The notes beneath the pieces were generated by a model. It saw only the letters and a list, made by a program, of their open reading frames with translations, did no database searches and was not told the DNA's origin. From Gammaproteobacteria bacterium (GTDB lineage Bacteria > Pseudomonadota > Gammaproteobacteria > Burkholderiales > Gallionellaceae): DNA of 64,000 nucleotides. Positions 1 to 8,506 of the stretch are shown piece after piece (position 1 is the first letter of the stretch; each line of letters begins with the position of its first letter). The stretch lies in assembly GCA_018820925.1 (NCBI GenBank), contig JAHJNJ010000035.1, forward strand, positions 1 through 64,000, given 5' to 3'. The translations under genes were made by a program, and so were the position numbers.

Positions 1-990
1 CCCGACGTTCTGATCGTCCTTGAAATCCTTGTAGTCCACGCCCAGGGTCATGCTGTGGTAAAAACTTTTCCCCGGCTGCAGCGGCAACACCCAGCGCGCG
101 CCGTATATCTTGCCTTTGCCCAGCATCGTCATGTCGCCCACAGCCGCCACTTTGCTGTTCGACGACACGGCATACATGGCCAACTGATCGCCGCCCGACA
201 AAGGCATGAGGTAGGTTCCCATCAGCACGCGTACCTGGTCCCATTGCTGCGGCGTTGTCTGGTATTGCAGCGACACGCTGTGTTCCTTTTGCCACAAGTT
301 GTCGTAGCGCAGCATTGCGGAGAGCCGCAACGGCTTGGTGTTGGGGCCGGCATAGTTGTTCAACTCAAGACTGCCATGCAGCGGCAACTTGTCTTCCACG
401 CGCAGATCCACCGCGATCTTGCCCGGCGTCATACCCTGCCGCAGCACCGGGGTTACGCTCAAACCGGGCGCGCGGTTCGCTTCGCCCATCTGCTTCTGCA
501 TGCCCGGAAAATACGGCACGCTGTCCTGCCCCAGTTCCGGCACCTTGGACAGGATGCGGCCCAGGTCGTAATAACGCGAACCCACCACGCGCACTTTTTC
601 CACGCTGCCTTCCGCCACGCTCAGCCGCACGATACCGTTCTTGATGGTCTGCTCGGGAATCCCCACCAGCACCGTCAGGTAGCCCGCCTCGCGGTACACT
701 TTCTCCAGCGCGCTGCGCGCGGCTTCCACGTCGGCGATGGTTTTGTCCTCGCCGAGATAGGGGTACACAGCCTCTTCAATGCGGGTTGCAGACAGCATCT
801 TGTTTCCCTCGATGCGATACTCCATCACGTTGAAACTGTTCTTCTTTGCAGGGGCCACCGGCTCTGCCGGCGCTACAGGTGCTGCCGGCTCTGCCTGTGT
901 TGCTTGCGCTGCCGACTCCGCCGGTTCCGCCCGGCTGGTGCAGACAAGCATGAGTCCTGCACACAGCCATAAAATTTGGGTCAATCTCAT
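1..990 (-). CDS. ShlB/FhaC/HecB family (two-partner secretion transporter), truncated by window start
   Basis: Reverse frame from ATG at 990 reads MRLTQILWLCAGLMLVCTSRAEPAES...FNVMEYRIEGNKMLSATRIEEAVYPYLGEDKTIADVEAARSALEKVYREAGYLTVLVGIPEQTIKNGIVRLSVAEG: POTRA-like; open to position 1, so absent from the ORF track. Confidence 0.85.
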   Translation of the reverse strand, partial: MRLTQILWLCAGLMLVCTSRAEPAESAAQATQAEPAAPVAPAEPVAPAKKNSFNVMEYRIEGNKMLSATRIEEAVYPYLGEDKTIADVEAARSALEKVYREAGYLTVLVGIPEQTIKNGIVRLSVAEGSVEKVRVVGSRYYDLGRILSKVPELGQDSVPYFPGMQKQMGEANRAPGLSVTPVLRQGMTPGKIAVDLRVEDKLPLHGSLELNNYAGPNTKPLRLSAMLRYDNLWQKEHSVSLQYQTTPQQWDQVRVLMGTYLMPLSGGDQLAMYAVSSNSKVAAVGDMTMLGKGKIYGARWVLPLQPGKSFYHSMTLGVDYKDFKDDQNVG

Positions 991-1091
991 TTATTCGTTA
1001 CCAGTAGCTCAGTCATCTCGACAAGTCTGCTGCACGTTCATTGCACGGCCATTAATTGCCCGTTGCAAAATCAATATTTCAAACACAACAA

Positions 1092-1116
1092 ACAGGCCCC
1101 CGGGGCGGGAGCCTGT
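1092..1116 (-). terminator. Hairpin (ACAGGC...GCCTGT) followed by TTTGTT on the minus strand, in the 5' leader of the FhaC-like gene; possible attenuator
   Basis: Inverted repeat read directly; lies between palindrome 1244-1259 and the start codon at 990. Confidence 0.5.
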
Positions 1117-1243
1117 CTCCAATTTGAATCGCTGCAGCGTCATGCACAGGCACGCCGGAGATGCCGGACAAAGCCCGGAATTCTTGCGTGCTGCACATTA
1201 ACAACGCTGTATGAACTTAAATGTACAAACGGAGTGTCACAAT

Positions 1244-1259
1244 TAGTCCGAACGGACTA
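1244..1259. promoter_or_regulatory. Palindromic operator candidate TAGTCCGAACGGACTA (site 1)
   Basis: 7-bp inverted arms with 2-bp spacer, recurrent in window; 254 bp upstream of the FhaC-like gene. Confidence 0.75.
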
Positions 1260-1338
1260 TTGACTCGGCAGGCATTGAACCTGAATGCCGGTTGTGCTTG
1301 TCGAAGCGCAAGATTTCATTCTCATTTCGACAAACCAC

Positions 1339-1414
1339 GTAGGGTGGGCACGTTTTTCGTGCCCATGCGGAATCACGCGCTACCGCGTGGGCACCCAATA
1401 CGCGCCCACCCTAC
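1339..1414. repeat. Dispersed palindromic repeat, ends GTAGGGTGGGCACG...CGCGCCCACCCTAC
   Basis: Same terminal sequences recur at 5648-5726 and 9773-9908. Confidence 0.8.
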
Positions 1415-1503
1415 AAGGGTTGATGTTTTGCAGGTGCGATTCCATTCGCACGATCTTTGAGCTATGTGCGAAGACTTCTGATTAAAGGCTAAATCCGGGC
1501 GTT

Positions 1504-1788
1504 TCAGATCCACTCGTCGTTTTCATCGGGAGGAATACATTCAGACCAGCCCTGGACATTCTTGAGGAAGTCTTCGACTTCCTCCTCACCACGCCCTTTG
1601 GTCTCTGCTCTGGTGGCAAACGCCAAAAGAAACGTGGGAATATACGGATCATCGCATTGCCGTTCGTTCATGTTCATTCTCCAGATATCAAAATTTGTCA
1701 GCCACAATATGAACGATGAGTGTTGCAGACGCTTGAATGATTTGTTGCGGTGGGTTGAATTTTGATCAGAATCGCCGCGACCTTCCAT
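1504..1788 (-). CDS. Small hypothetical protein (start uncertain, possibly internal MNMNERQ...)
   Basis: ORF track; acidic C-terminus; no recognised family. Confidence 0.35.
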   Translation of the reverse strand: MEGRGDSDQNSTHRNKSFKRLQHSSFILWLTNFDIWRMNMNERQCDDPYIPTFLLAFATRAETKGRGEEEVEDFLKNVQGWSECIPPDENDEWI

Positions 1789-1875
1789 TTTTTATGTGGA
1801 TACGCTGCATAAAGGGAAAGATCGACGAAACCGGATTCGACTGCAGTGAAAATCCGTGAGCCACATAAGAAAAAA

Positions 1876-1894
1876 CCCCGGCATTGCGCCGGGG
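1876..1894 (-). terminator. Rho-independent terminator (CCCCGGC-ATTGC-GCCGGGG, T-run on minus strand)
   Basis: Perfect 7-bp stem with A6 on the plus strand immediately 5'; just after the stop of the 1922-3319 gene. Confidence 0.85.
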
Positions 1895-1921
1895 TGTTCT
1901 GAAACGTGCTACGCAAACAGA

Positions 1922-3319
1922 TTACTGCAGCAACGCAGCGGGCGAGCAGATATTGCCGAAGGTGCCCACGCGCATCACCGGGTTGGTCGGGTCGAACGGA
2001 ACGGTAGCAGCAAAGCCGTTCTCGGACAGGGCCAGCACGCCCGCAACCGGAGCACCACCGGAACCGGCAACGCCCAGGATGGAAGGATCGCCGGTGTACT
2101 GCCTCCACAGGGCGTAAACAGAAGCCTTGTCGCCGGTCAAGTCGCCGCGATCCTGGACGGTGGCTTGTCCAACGATGTCGTAATGGCCGTTAGCAGCGTT
2201 CTCGACGGTCGGTGCAGAGCCGTTCACGCTGGCGAACACGTAGCCGGCAGCCAGACCGGAGTCCACACCCAGCAGGCCGATGGCGATGTCGCCGCCGCCC
2301 AGACGGACGGAAGTCGGGCCGGCAGTCAACGCGCCGGTCCTGGTGTCGATGATGCCGCCGTCACGCGCAGCCAGCATGCAGGACTTCACGAAGCCGGAAG
2401 AGCTGTTCTCGACCACCACGATGTTGCCGGGAGCAACCGGGTTCACGGTGTCGCCCAATGTAGCGGTAGTAGCGGTGTACTCCATCGGATTGGTCGCACC
2501 AGTCATGCAGGGGTTGCCGAAGATGTGGGCGTTGATGGTCGCCTGTGTGCCGGAACCGGCGCCACGGCGGCAGACGACGATGGAGGTCGTGCCGGCGGGA
2601 ATGCTGGAGTCGATCTGGTTCCAGTCATAAGCCAGGCCACCCATCAGTGCACCGATTTGTGCCTTGCTCAGGTTGTGCACGCCGGCGGGGGCGGTGTCGG
2701 TCACGACGGGCGCCATGATCACGCCAACGACGCCTTGGACATTCATCGCAGCGATCTGCGCGGCGGTCAGGGCAGATTGGCCGGCCGGCAGGTTGACGGC
2801 AGCTTCCAGGGTGGCGGGCTCGACGTCGGAGAGGCCGGCATCCGGAACGCGGTTGATGTTGGTGGGGCAGCCATGCACTGCCAGGCCGGTGCCTGCATCG
2901 ATCACGGCAGTCGTGGCGCCGCAGCCAGCCAGATCCAGGGCAGCGGTCGGGGTGGACAGTGCAACCGGGTTCACGCCTTCAAAAGAACCGCCCTTGTCAC
3001 GCTTGATGATCAGGATGGCCTTGCCGATGCCGGAGCCGGGAGCGGTCTCCAGGTTGGGATAGGTGGCGATCGCGGCAGCGTTGGCGCGGCCGAAATAGGC
3101 GCGGGAATCCTTGCCGTTGGGAGCTGTCAGCGTACCGCTGTAGAACACGTCGATCGTGGCCGCATCCAGGATGTGGGTGGCGATGTTGCCGCTCATGTTG
3201 GACAGGGCGGACGAACCGGACACGTACAGGGTCACGTCGGGCGTGGTGGAAGCGGGCAGGGCGGCTGCGGAGCCGGCGAAGGCCAGTGCGCAGGATACTA
3301 CGAGGGCTTTCAATTTCAT
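1922..3319 (-). CDS. PstS-like periplasmic substrate-binding protein
   Basis: Signal peptide MKLKALVVSCALAFAGSAAA; PstS-like segments VTLYVSGSSAL and CRRGAGSGTQATINAHIF. Confidence 0.6.
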   Translation of the reverse strand: MKLKALVVSCALAFAGSAAALPASTTPDVTLYVSGSSALSNMSGNIATHILDAATIDVFYSGTLTAPNGKDSRAYFGRANAAAIATYPNLETAPGSGIGKAILIIKRDKGGSFEGVNPVALSTPTAALDLAGCGATTAVIDAGTGLAVHGCPTNINRVPDAGLSDVEPATLEAAVNLPAGQSALTAAQIAAMNVQGVVGVIMAPVVTDTAPAGVHNLSKAQIGALMGGLAYDWNQIDSSIPAGTTSIVVCRRGAGSGTQATINAHIFGNPCMTGATNPMEYTATTATLGDTVNPVAPGNIVVVENSSSGFVKSCMLAARDGGIIDTRTGALTAGPTSVRLGGGDIAIGLLGVDSGLAAGYVFASVNGSAPTVENAANGHYDIVGQATVQDRGDLTGDKASVYALWRQYTGDPSILGVAGSGGAPVAGVLALSENGFAATVPFDPTNPVMRVGTFGNICSPAALLQ

Positions 3320-3388
3320 TTGGAATCTCCAGTAATCAAGGTTTCGGGTTGGGGTATTGCTGCAAGTACTGCGTGTTCCCTTGCATCG

Positions 3389-3412
3389 CCCCCGCCTCCA
3401 TCGAGGCGGGGG
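3389..3412 (-). other. 10-bp perfect GC stem-loop (CCCCCGCCTC-CATC-GAGGCGGGGG) between PEP-CTERM gene and downstream substrate-binding gene
   Basis: Read directly; no U-tract, so more like an mRNA processing or stability element than a terminator. Confidence 0.6.
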
Positions 3413-3428
3413 GTAGCTACAGTCCTGC

Positions 3429-4271
3429 TCAGGCAAAAGTCATGCTGCCTGCGTTGTTGCGACGACGTGTTGCGATGAAGCCGATCAAGCCCAGGCCGCT
3501 CAGCATCAGCAGCCACTCGCCGGGCTCGGGAACGGCAGCCACGGTGTAAGTCAGCGTACCGTTGCTGGCGAGAGTCCAGGTCGAAGCACCGGCGGCGTTC
3601 TGGAACATGGCCTCGGCAGCCGAGGTGACGGTGGAGCCGCCAGCCGGTGTCAGATACCAGAAGTCCATCGAAGAACCGATGGCGGCTGTGGTGGTGAAAC
3701 CACCTGCGCCCCAAGCAGCGTTACCGCCGCCGCCGTTAATGACAGTGAAAGTGGTGCCGGCATAAGGAGCTGCCGCGCCCGACACCGGGTTGGACACTGC
3801 GGAAGTGCCTGCACCGGTGGCAGTGCTGGAAGCAGCGAAGTAGGTCTGGAGGCTTGTGCCACCACCGGTCAATTGAGAATTGGCCATCGCAGGTGCGCCC
3901 ACACCGGTCGTCAGGAAACGCTGTTGATTGATTCCAGTAGCGGTACCTGTTTTGTCACCGGCGATCACGTTCCACACCAGGTTGTTGTTGCCGACCATCC
4001 AGCTGGTCAGCAGCGCATCGGCGGTGAAAGTCATGTTGCCGGGAGTGCCGGCAGCCAGCGTAGCAACAGTGGTGCCAGACACGGTAGCGGCGAAAGTGGA
4101 CATGTTCACGCCCAGATCGCGGGTGTAGGAGACATTGTTCACGGTATCCCAAACCGACAGCACCAGGTTGGAGCTGCCGCTGTTCATGTCGACGATGGTC
4201 GCATTGGCCTGACCGGCAACTGCCAGCGCCAGGGCACCCGCTACCAGGGTCATTTTCATTTTCATTTTCAT
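3429..4271 (-). CDS. PEP-CTERM sorting domain-containing protein
   Basis: Signal peptide MKMKMKMTLVAGALALAVAGQANA; C-terminus VPEPGEWLLMLSGLGLIGFIATRRRN. Confidence 0.92.
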   Translation of the reverse strand: MKMKMKMTLVAGALALAVAGQANATIVDMNSGSSNLVLSVWDTVNNVSYTRDLGVNMSTFAATVSGTTVATLAAGTPGNMTFTADALLTSWMVGNNNLVWNVIAGDKTGTATGINQQRFLTTGVGAPAMANSQLTGGGTSLQTYFAASSTATGAGTSAVSNPVSGAAAPYAGTTFTVINGGGGNAAWGAGGFTTTAAIGSSMDFWYLTPAGGSTVTSAAEAMFQNAAGASTWTLASNGTLTYTVAAVPEPGEWLLMLSGLGLIGFIATRRRNNAGSMTFA

Positions 4272-4379
4272 TTATTTCCCTTTCATAATGAACCCCCTTG
4301 CGAGGGAAGTACTGTTAAGAAAGCCCGGAACCGCGGAGCGGCCCCATAGCCATTCGCGACGGACGATGCCGCTGCCCGC

Positions 4380-4475
4380 TACTGCATGTGCAACCCGGCC
4401 ATCTCGCGCTGCATTGAGATCCGTGGCTTTCCGTCCCCGCCTCGCAACGGGTTTGGCCTTAACAACTACTGACTC
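4380..4475 (-). ncRNA. c-di-GMP-I (GEMM) riboswitch candidate
   Basis: Minus strand GGCCAAACC-CGTT-GCGA-GGCG-GGGACGGAAAGCCACGGATCTC...GAGATGGCCGGGTTGCAC: GNRA loop, GGGACGNAAAGCC core, ATCTC/GAGAT P2 stem, CCGGGTTGC closing strand; upstream of the PEP-CTERM gene starting at 4271. Confidence 0.85.
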
Positions 4476-4551
4476 ACAACATTCCTGTGCAGCCGAGCGC
4501 CAATCTACAGAGATGACATTACAAAGCATCGGTGTAATTTCGCGCACGGCA

Positions 4552-4567
4552 TGAGCCGTTCAGACTA
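4552..4567. promoter_or_regulatory. Hybrid palindrome TGAGCCGTTCAGACTA (site 2)
   Basis: In gene sense TAGTCTGAACGGCTCA; same hybrid form as the site at 22651. Confidence 0.6.
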
Positions 4568-4653
4568 TGTGTACGCAAACTGAACCGGCTCTCAGGCGAG
4601 TTGCACCTTAACAATGGAAAATGAAAATCAATGCACGAATGAATTGTTCTTGC

Positions 4654-4669
4654 TAGTCCGAACGGACTA
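4654..4669. promoter_or_regulatory. Palindromic operator candidate TAGTCCGAACGGACTA (site 3)
   Basis: Identical to site 1; 24 bp centre-to-centre from site 4. Confidence 0.75.
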
Positions 4670-4677
4670 GGGGTGAC

Positions 4678-4693
4678 TAGTCCGTTCGGACTA
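4678..4693. promoter_or_regulatory. Palindromic operator candidate TAGTCCGTTCGGACTA (site 4)
   Basis: Perfect arms. Confidence 0.75.
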
Positions 4694-4769
4694 TTGTGGT
4701 GGAAACAAAAAGGTCATGAAGATGATTGGCGGGGTGGACACAGAAACGTGCCCACCCTGCTATTTCGGA

Positions 4770-5618
4770 TTATTCGTATTGAACGATAAGCGGCGGCAGG
4801 GCCACCAGTTGCTGGCCGGTACATATGGTGTAGCGTTCGCTTGCCGAAGCCATGCAGATCGCCCCGACGGCACTGCCGAATTTGATTGCGACTTGCGCGC
4901 AGGTGTTTGCGTCGGTGACGCGCATGATCTGGCAAAGATGCATTTTTCGCTGGTCGGCTGTCGGATCGGACGGCAACGGATCGGGTGGTGGAACCTGGTA
5001 TTCGGGCGGAGTTGTATTGACGGGCGTTGTATTCCCGGGAATTGAATTATCGGTTGATCCGTCCCCTGCCGTTGAACCGCCGGGCGTTGTATTCACCGCG
5101 ATGTTTGCATATAGCGTCGGGTTGTTGCCGGGGCGATAGGTGAATCGCCACTCGGAATAATGCATTTTCCTGGCAAAGCTTTCGTTGCCCCGGCCGAAAT
5201 TTTCCGTTTTGAGCGGTGCGGTTTCGGACAGGCTGTGCACGCCGACGATGCCGCCGTCCGCCCCTTTGATCAACCCCCACTCAAAATTGCCGGTGATGGG
5301 GTCGGCAAATATTTTGCGCAAGTAGCGTACCGTGTCCTGGTGGCGGTTGTCCTGCAACAAATCTTCGAGCCGCTTCGGAAATTGTTTTATGCCCGCGTTT
5401 GCTCCCTCGCTCGGGGGGGTCTGGTAGTAAGCGTAAATGGCACTGCTGAACTGGTTGCCGATGAACAGCAGTTGCTGTTCTCTCGCGCGTTGCTGGGCGG
5501 TGTGCCAGAAGGTGCCGATCGTGGCCAGCGTCACGCCCATGATGGCCACCAGGATGAGCAGGCCGATGTAGGTGAAGCCGGAACAGGAACGAATTAATGG
5601 AGAACGGATCAGGGGCAT
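4770..5618 (-). CDS. Type II secretion/type IV pilin-like pseudopilin
   Basis: Prepilin-like N-terminus CSGFTYIGLLILVAIMGVTLATIGTFW; Pro/Thr/Asn-rich region near C-terminus. Confidence 0.75.
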   Translation of the reverse strand: MPLIRSPLIRSCSGFTYIGLLILVAIMGVTLATIGTFWHTAQQRAREQQLLFIGNQFSSAIYAYYQTPPSEGANAGIKQFPKRLEDLLQDNRHQDTVRYLRKIFADPITGNFEWGLIKGADGGIVGVHSLSETAPLKTENFGRGNESFARKMHYSEWRFTYRPGNNPTLYANIAVNTTPGGSTAGDGSTDNSIPGNTTPVNTTPPEYQVPPPDPLPSDPTADQRKMHLCQIMRVTDANTCAQVAIKFGSAVGAICMASASERYTICTGQQLVALPPLIVQYE

Positions 5619-5647
5619 GGTTTCAAACTCTCAAACCGAATGACAAC

Positions 5648-5726
5648 GTAGGGTGGGCACGTTTCATGTGCCCACGCTGTAGCGGCACCCGATTCCGCGT
5701 GGGCACACAATACGTGCCCACCCTAC
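5648..5726. repeat. Dispersed palindromic repeat GTAGGGTGGGCACG...CGTGCCCACCCTAC
   Basis: Second copy. Confidence 0.85.
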
Positions 5727-5735
5727 TGACTGCAT

Positions 5736-5862
5736 CATTCCGGCGAAGGCCGGAATCCAGATTATTAACAAATTTCCCACGCCGTGGGGCAACACCCATG
5801 GTTTTGTCCGCTTCGCGGAGTCACAATTTTTTGACTGAATTCCGGCCTTCGCCGGAATGACG
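5736..5862. repeat. Inverted pair of CATTCCGGCGAAGGCCGGAATCCAG-type repeats
   Basis: 5736-5760 and the inverted copy at 5837-5862. Confidence 0.75.
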
Positions 5863-5886
5863 GCCCAATGGTTCTTTCGGGTTAAA

Positions 5887-6615
5887 TCAAGGCTGCGGCG
5901 CAGACTCATCCAGCAGCTTGGCGATCAATTCTCTCGGCTGATTTCCAAACAGCAATTTGCCGTTGCTGAAGATGATGCCGGGGGTTCCGTTGATCCAGTT
6001 CTTTGTTGCGATGTCCGCAATATCCTTGAGCGGCGTTTCACAGTCTGTGTTGCTGCCTTTGGGTTCTTTCTGGCGCAGCAACATGTCTTCCCATGCCCCG
6101 GCTTTGTCCTTGGCGCACCAGATCATCTGCGACTTGCGCACGGCGTCCGGATGCAGGTCGGCGAGCGGCAACAGGAAGGTGTAGATGGTCACGTCATTCA
6201 CGCCTTCGAGTTCTTTCTCAAGCCCCAGACAATGCGGACATTCAGGGTCGGAGAACAGCGCGAGCTTGCGTGTGCCTTTGCCTTTGACCCTGACGAAGGC
6301 TTTGTCCAGCGGCAATTTTGAAAAATCCACCGCGGTGATCCGGTCCTTTTCCTGCCTGGTCAGGTTCTGTTTTGTTTTGAGATCGACCATGTTGCCGAAA
6401 AACCCGATTTCGCCTTTTTCATCGGTGTAGAAAATATTAAAGCCGTTGGTGACGACCTGGTACAGCCCGCCATACGCAAGCTTGGTGATGGAGATGATCT
6501 TCACTTCCGGCGCGGTCTCCGTGATCGTCTTCCTGATTTCTTCTTCGCCGGCATACGCGCCATGAACTACGGACAGCAGGATCAGTGCGCTTGCGATACG
6601 TGCCAAATTAAACAT
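5887..6615 (-). CDS. dsbC: DsbC-family thiol:disulfide interchange protein
   Basis: Signal peptide, CPHC active site in LALFSDPECPHCLGLEKEL, NGTPGIIFSNGKLLFG. Confidence 0.85.
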   Translation of the reverse strand: MFNLARIASALILLSVVHGAYAGEEEIRKTITETAPEVKIISITKLAYGGLYQVVTNGFNIFYTDEKGEIGFFGNMVDLKTKQNLTRQEKDRITAVDFSKLPLDKAFVRVKGKGTRKLALFSDPECPHCLGLEKELEGVNDVTIYTFLLPLADLHPDAVRKSQMIWCAKDKAGAWEDMLLRQKEPKGSNTDCETPLKDIADIATKNWINGTPGIIFSNGKLLFGNQPRELIAKLLDESAPQP

Positions 6616-7453
6616 TGTTTTCTCCTTGTGTTTCGTGATGCGCCATGAGCAGTCCCAGTTTGAAGCCGGTGGTAACGGCATGGCCGCGCGTTTTTACTTT
6701 CAGTTTCTTCATGATGTTCTGTACATGGTTCTTGACCGTCAGCGGACTGAGTTTCAAGTCTTCGGCGATCACCTGGTTGCTCTTGCCCGCCATCAAATAG
6801 TGCAGCACCTCGATTTCGCGCTTGCTCAGCGTGATGGCATTGGCAAAATACGTTTGGGATTTGATCCCTTGCTGCGACACCACACGCGAAAATGTCGCAT
6901 CCAGGATGGGCGTCAACACTTCGAGGATATACATGATGCGCGGACAGAGTTCGTCGCCGATACGGGCGAAGCAGAAAAAACTCTTTAACTGGCCGTCCGT
7001 GCCGCGCTGCCCGTAGGCGGCGACATTGCGCAATTCGCAACTGTCCAGCAAAGGTATCCACGACTCGTCGCAGCCGCCCATGGATACATCCGGCGACAAC
7101 ACGCAGGGCCTGCCTGTTTTGCGCGTGAGCGACATCATCTGCGTGAACAGGCCGGTGATCGGGTCGCATACCGCATCGAAGTGTTCCAGCCGGAAATAAC
7201 GGGTGCTCGAAAACCGGTAACAGCGCATCCTGGCGCCCGCGCCCGAGGATATCCCGCAGATCAGGATTTCGTGGGACAGCAGATACTGCACTTCTCCCTG
7301 AACCCAGGAGAAAAATTGCTGCTCGTTCAACACACGCAAGGAACTGTCGATGACTGCACCCAAGCGTGCCGGCTCTTCGCCTTCAAGCGTTATATCGTCT
7401 CTGATGAATTTCATGGTGTCTTTAAAACGCGTCCAGGTGGGTTGCTCGGACAA
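6608..7453 (-). CDS. epsA: LuxR-family regulator, EpsA-like (XrtB/PEP-CTERM-associated)
   Basis: C-terminal LuxR HTH TLSKREIEVLHYLMAGKSNQVIAEDLKLSPLTVKNHVQNIMKKLKV; N-terminal region and context match the EpsA type. Confidence 0.8.
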   Translation of the reverse strand: MSEQPTWTRFKDTMKFIRDDITLEGEEPARLGAVIDSSLRVLNEQQFFSWVQGEVQYLLSHEILICGISSGAGARMRCYRFSSTRYFRLEHFDAVCDPITGLFTQMMSLTRKTGRPCVLSPDVSMGGCDESWIPLLDSCELRNVAAYGQRGTDGQLKSFFCFARIGDELCPRIMYILEVLTPILDATFSRVVSQQGIKSQTYFANAITLSKREIEVLHYLMAGKSNQVIAEDLKLSPLTVKNHVQNIMKKLKVKTRGHAVTTGFKLGLLMAHHETQGENNV

Positions 7454-7460
7454 ATATTTC

Positions 7461-8231
7461 TCAATCTACCGCCCCCGCATTCACGAGGAGAGGCACGATG
7501 TCAGTTCTGCCCATGACTTGCGCCCAATGCAGGAGCGTATAACCGTTGTTCAATCCCCGAACCACCGTTCCTGCCTGGATCAGTTGCTTTGAGATTTCGT
7601 CGTAACCTTCGAAGATGGCGTAATACAACGCCGTGTTGCCATCCGGATTTCTCGTGCCGGTCAGGGCATGCCTGGCCAGCAGCGCTTCGACATAGTCGAG
7701 ACGCCCGGTCTGCACGGCCGCCATTAACGGTGTTTCGCCTTTGTGATCCGCGCTGTCGTCCGCAATGTCCACGCCGGCACCTGCCCGCAAAAGCACTTTT
7801 ACGTTCTCGTCGCGCTGGTGACGAATGGCGTTCAGCAGCGGCGTACCTCCCGCATAGTCGTGCACATCCAGACGCGCACCGGCTGCGATCAGCATGTTGA
7901 CGATCTCGACATCGCCGCGCATGGCGGCGGCACCGAGCGGAGTGAAACCGATGCTGCCCAGAATATTGACGTTGACATGCGATTCGATCAGGCGGCGCAC
8001 CATTTCGCGTCTGCCGTAATACGCGGCCATCAACACGGCCGTATTTTGGCCTTTGTCGAGCGCATGGGGATTCGCGCCCATGGCGAGCATCATTGTGTAG
8101 ATTCTGAGGTCGTCCCGGCCCGCCGCCGAAATGAGGTTCAGGTCATCGTCCGTCGCCGCCACCGCTGAACCAATGGAGAGCAAGAAGCAAAATACCAGAC
8201 CCGCAACACTTACTTTTCGCCTAAATTTCAT
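7461..8231 (-). CDS. Secreted ankyrin-repeat protein
   Basis: Signal peptide MKFRRKVSVAGLVFCFLLSIGSAVAA; repeated GxTPLxxAxxxGxxxxVxxLLxxGA units. Confidence 0.85.
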   Translation of the reverse strand: MKFRRKVSVAGLVFCFLLSIGSAVAATDDDLNLISAAGRDDLRIYTMMLAMGANPHALDKGQNTAVLMAAYYGRREMVRRLIESHVNVNILGSIGFTPLGAAAMRGDVEIVNMLIAAGARLDVHDYAGGTPLLNAIRHQRDENVKVLLRAGAGVDIADDSADHKGETPLMAAVQTGRLDYVEALLARHALTGTRNPDGNTALYYAIFEGYDEISKQLIQAGTVVRGLNNGYTLLHWAQVMGRTDIVPLLVNAGAVD

Positions 8232-8506
8232 GAATATTCCCGGCAGGTTGTCTCGCAAATATTTGAACGGCACTGCTGACACATTTTTACAAGAGGAGCA
8301 TTCTATTTTTCTTGCATGTCATTCAAATGAATTCTTTGTGACAACTTTTTGGGTCCGGCCGGTTCGGTGTACGTGAACACTTTTTGAAATATGACAGCGC
8401 TTTGTGACATTCGGTGGAGCGTTGTGCGGGACGCAACAGATATGTTGCGAATATGCTCTATCATGCGGGCAATACATTTCCGTAATATTTTGCCCGGGAA
8501 ATAATC

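Noticed and set aside
1856-3478. 540-aa plus-strand ORF
   Set aside because: Antisense shadow of the PstS-like gene; low-complexity Gly/His/Val-rich translation, no signal or domain pattern
8350-8365. GGGTCCGGCCGGTTCG between the divergent ankyrin and TIGR03790-type genes
   Set aside because: Shares only the GTCCG/CGG core; too degenerate to call an operator site
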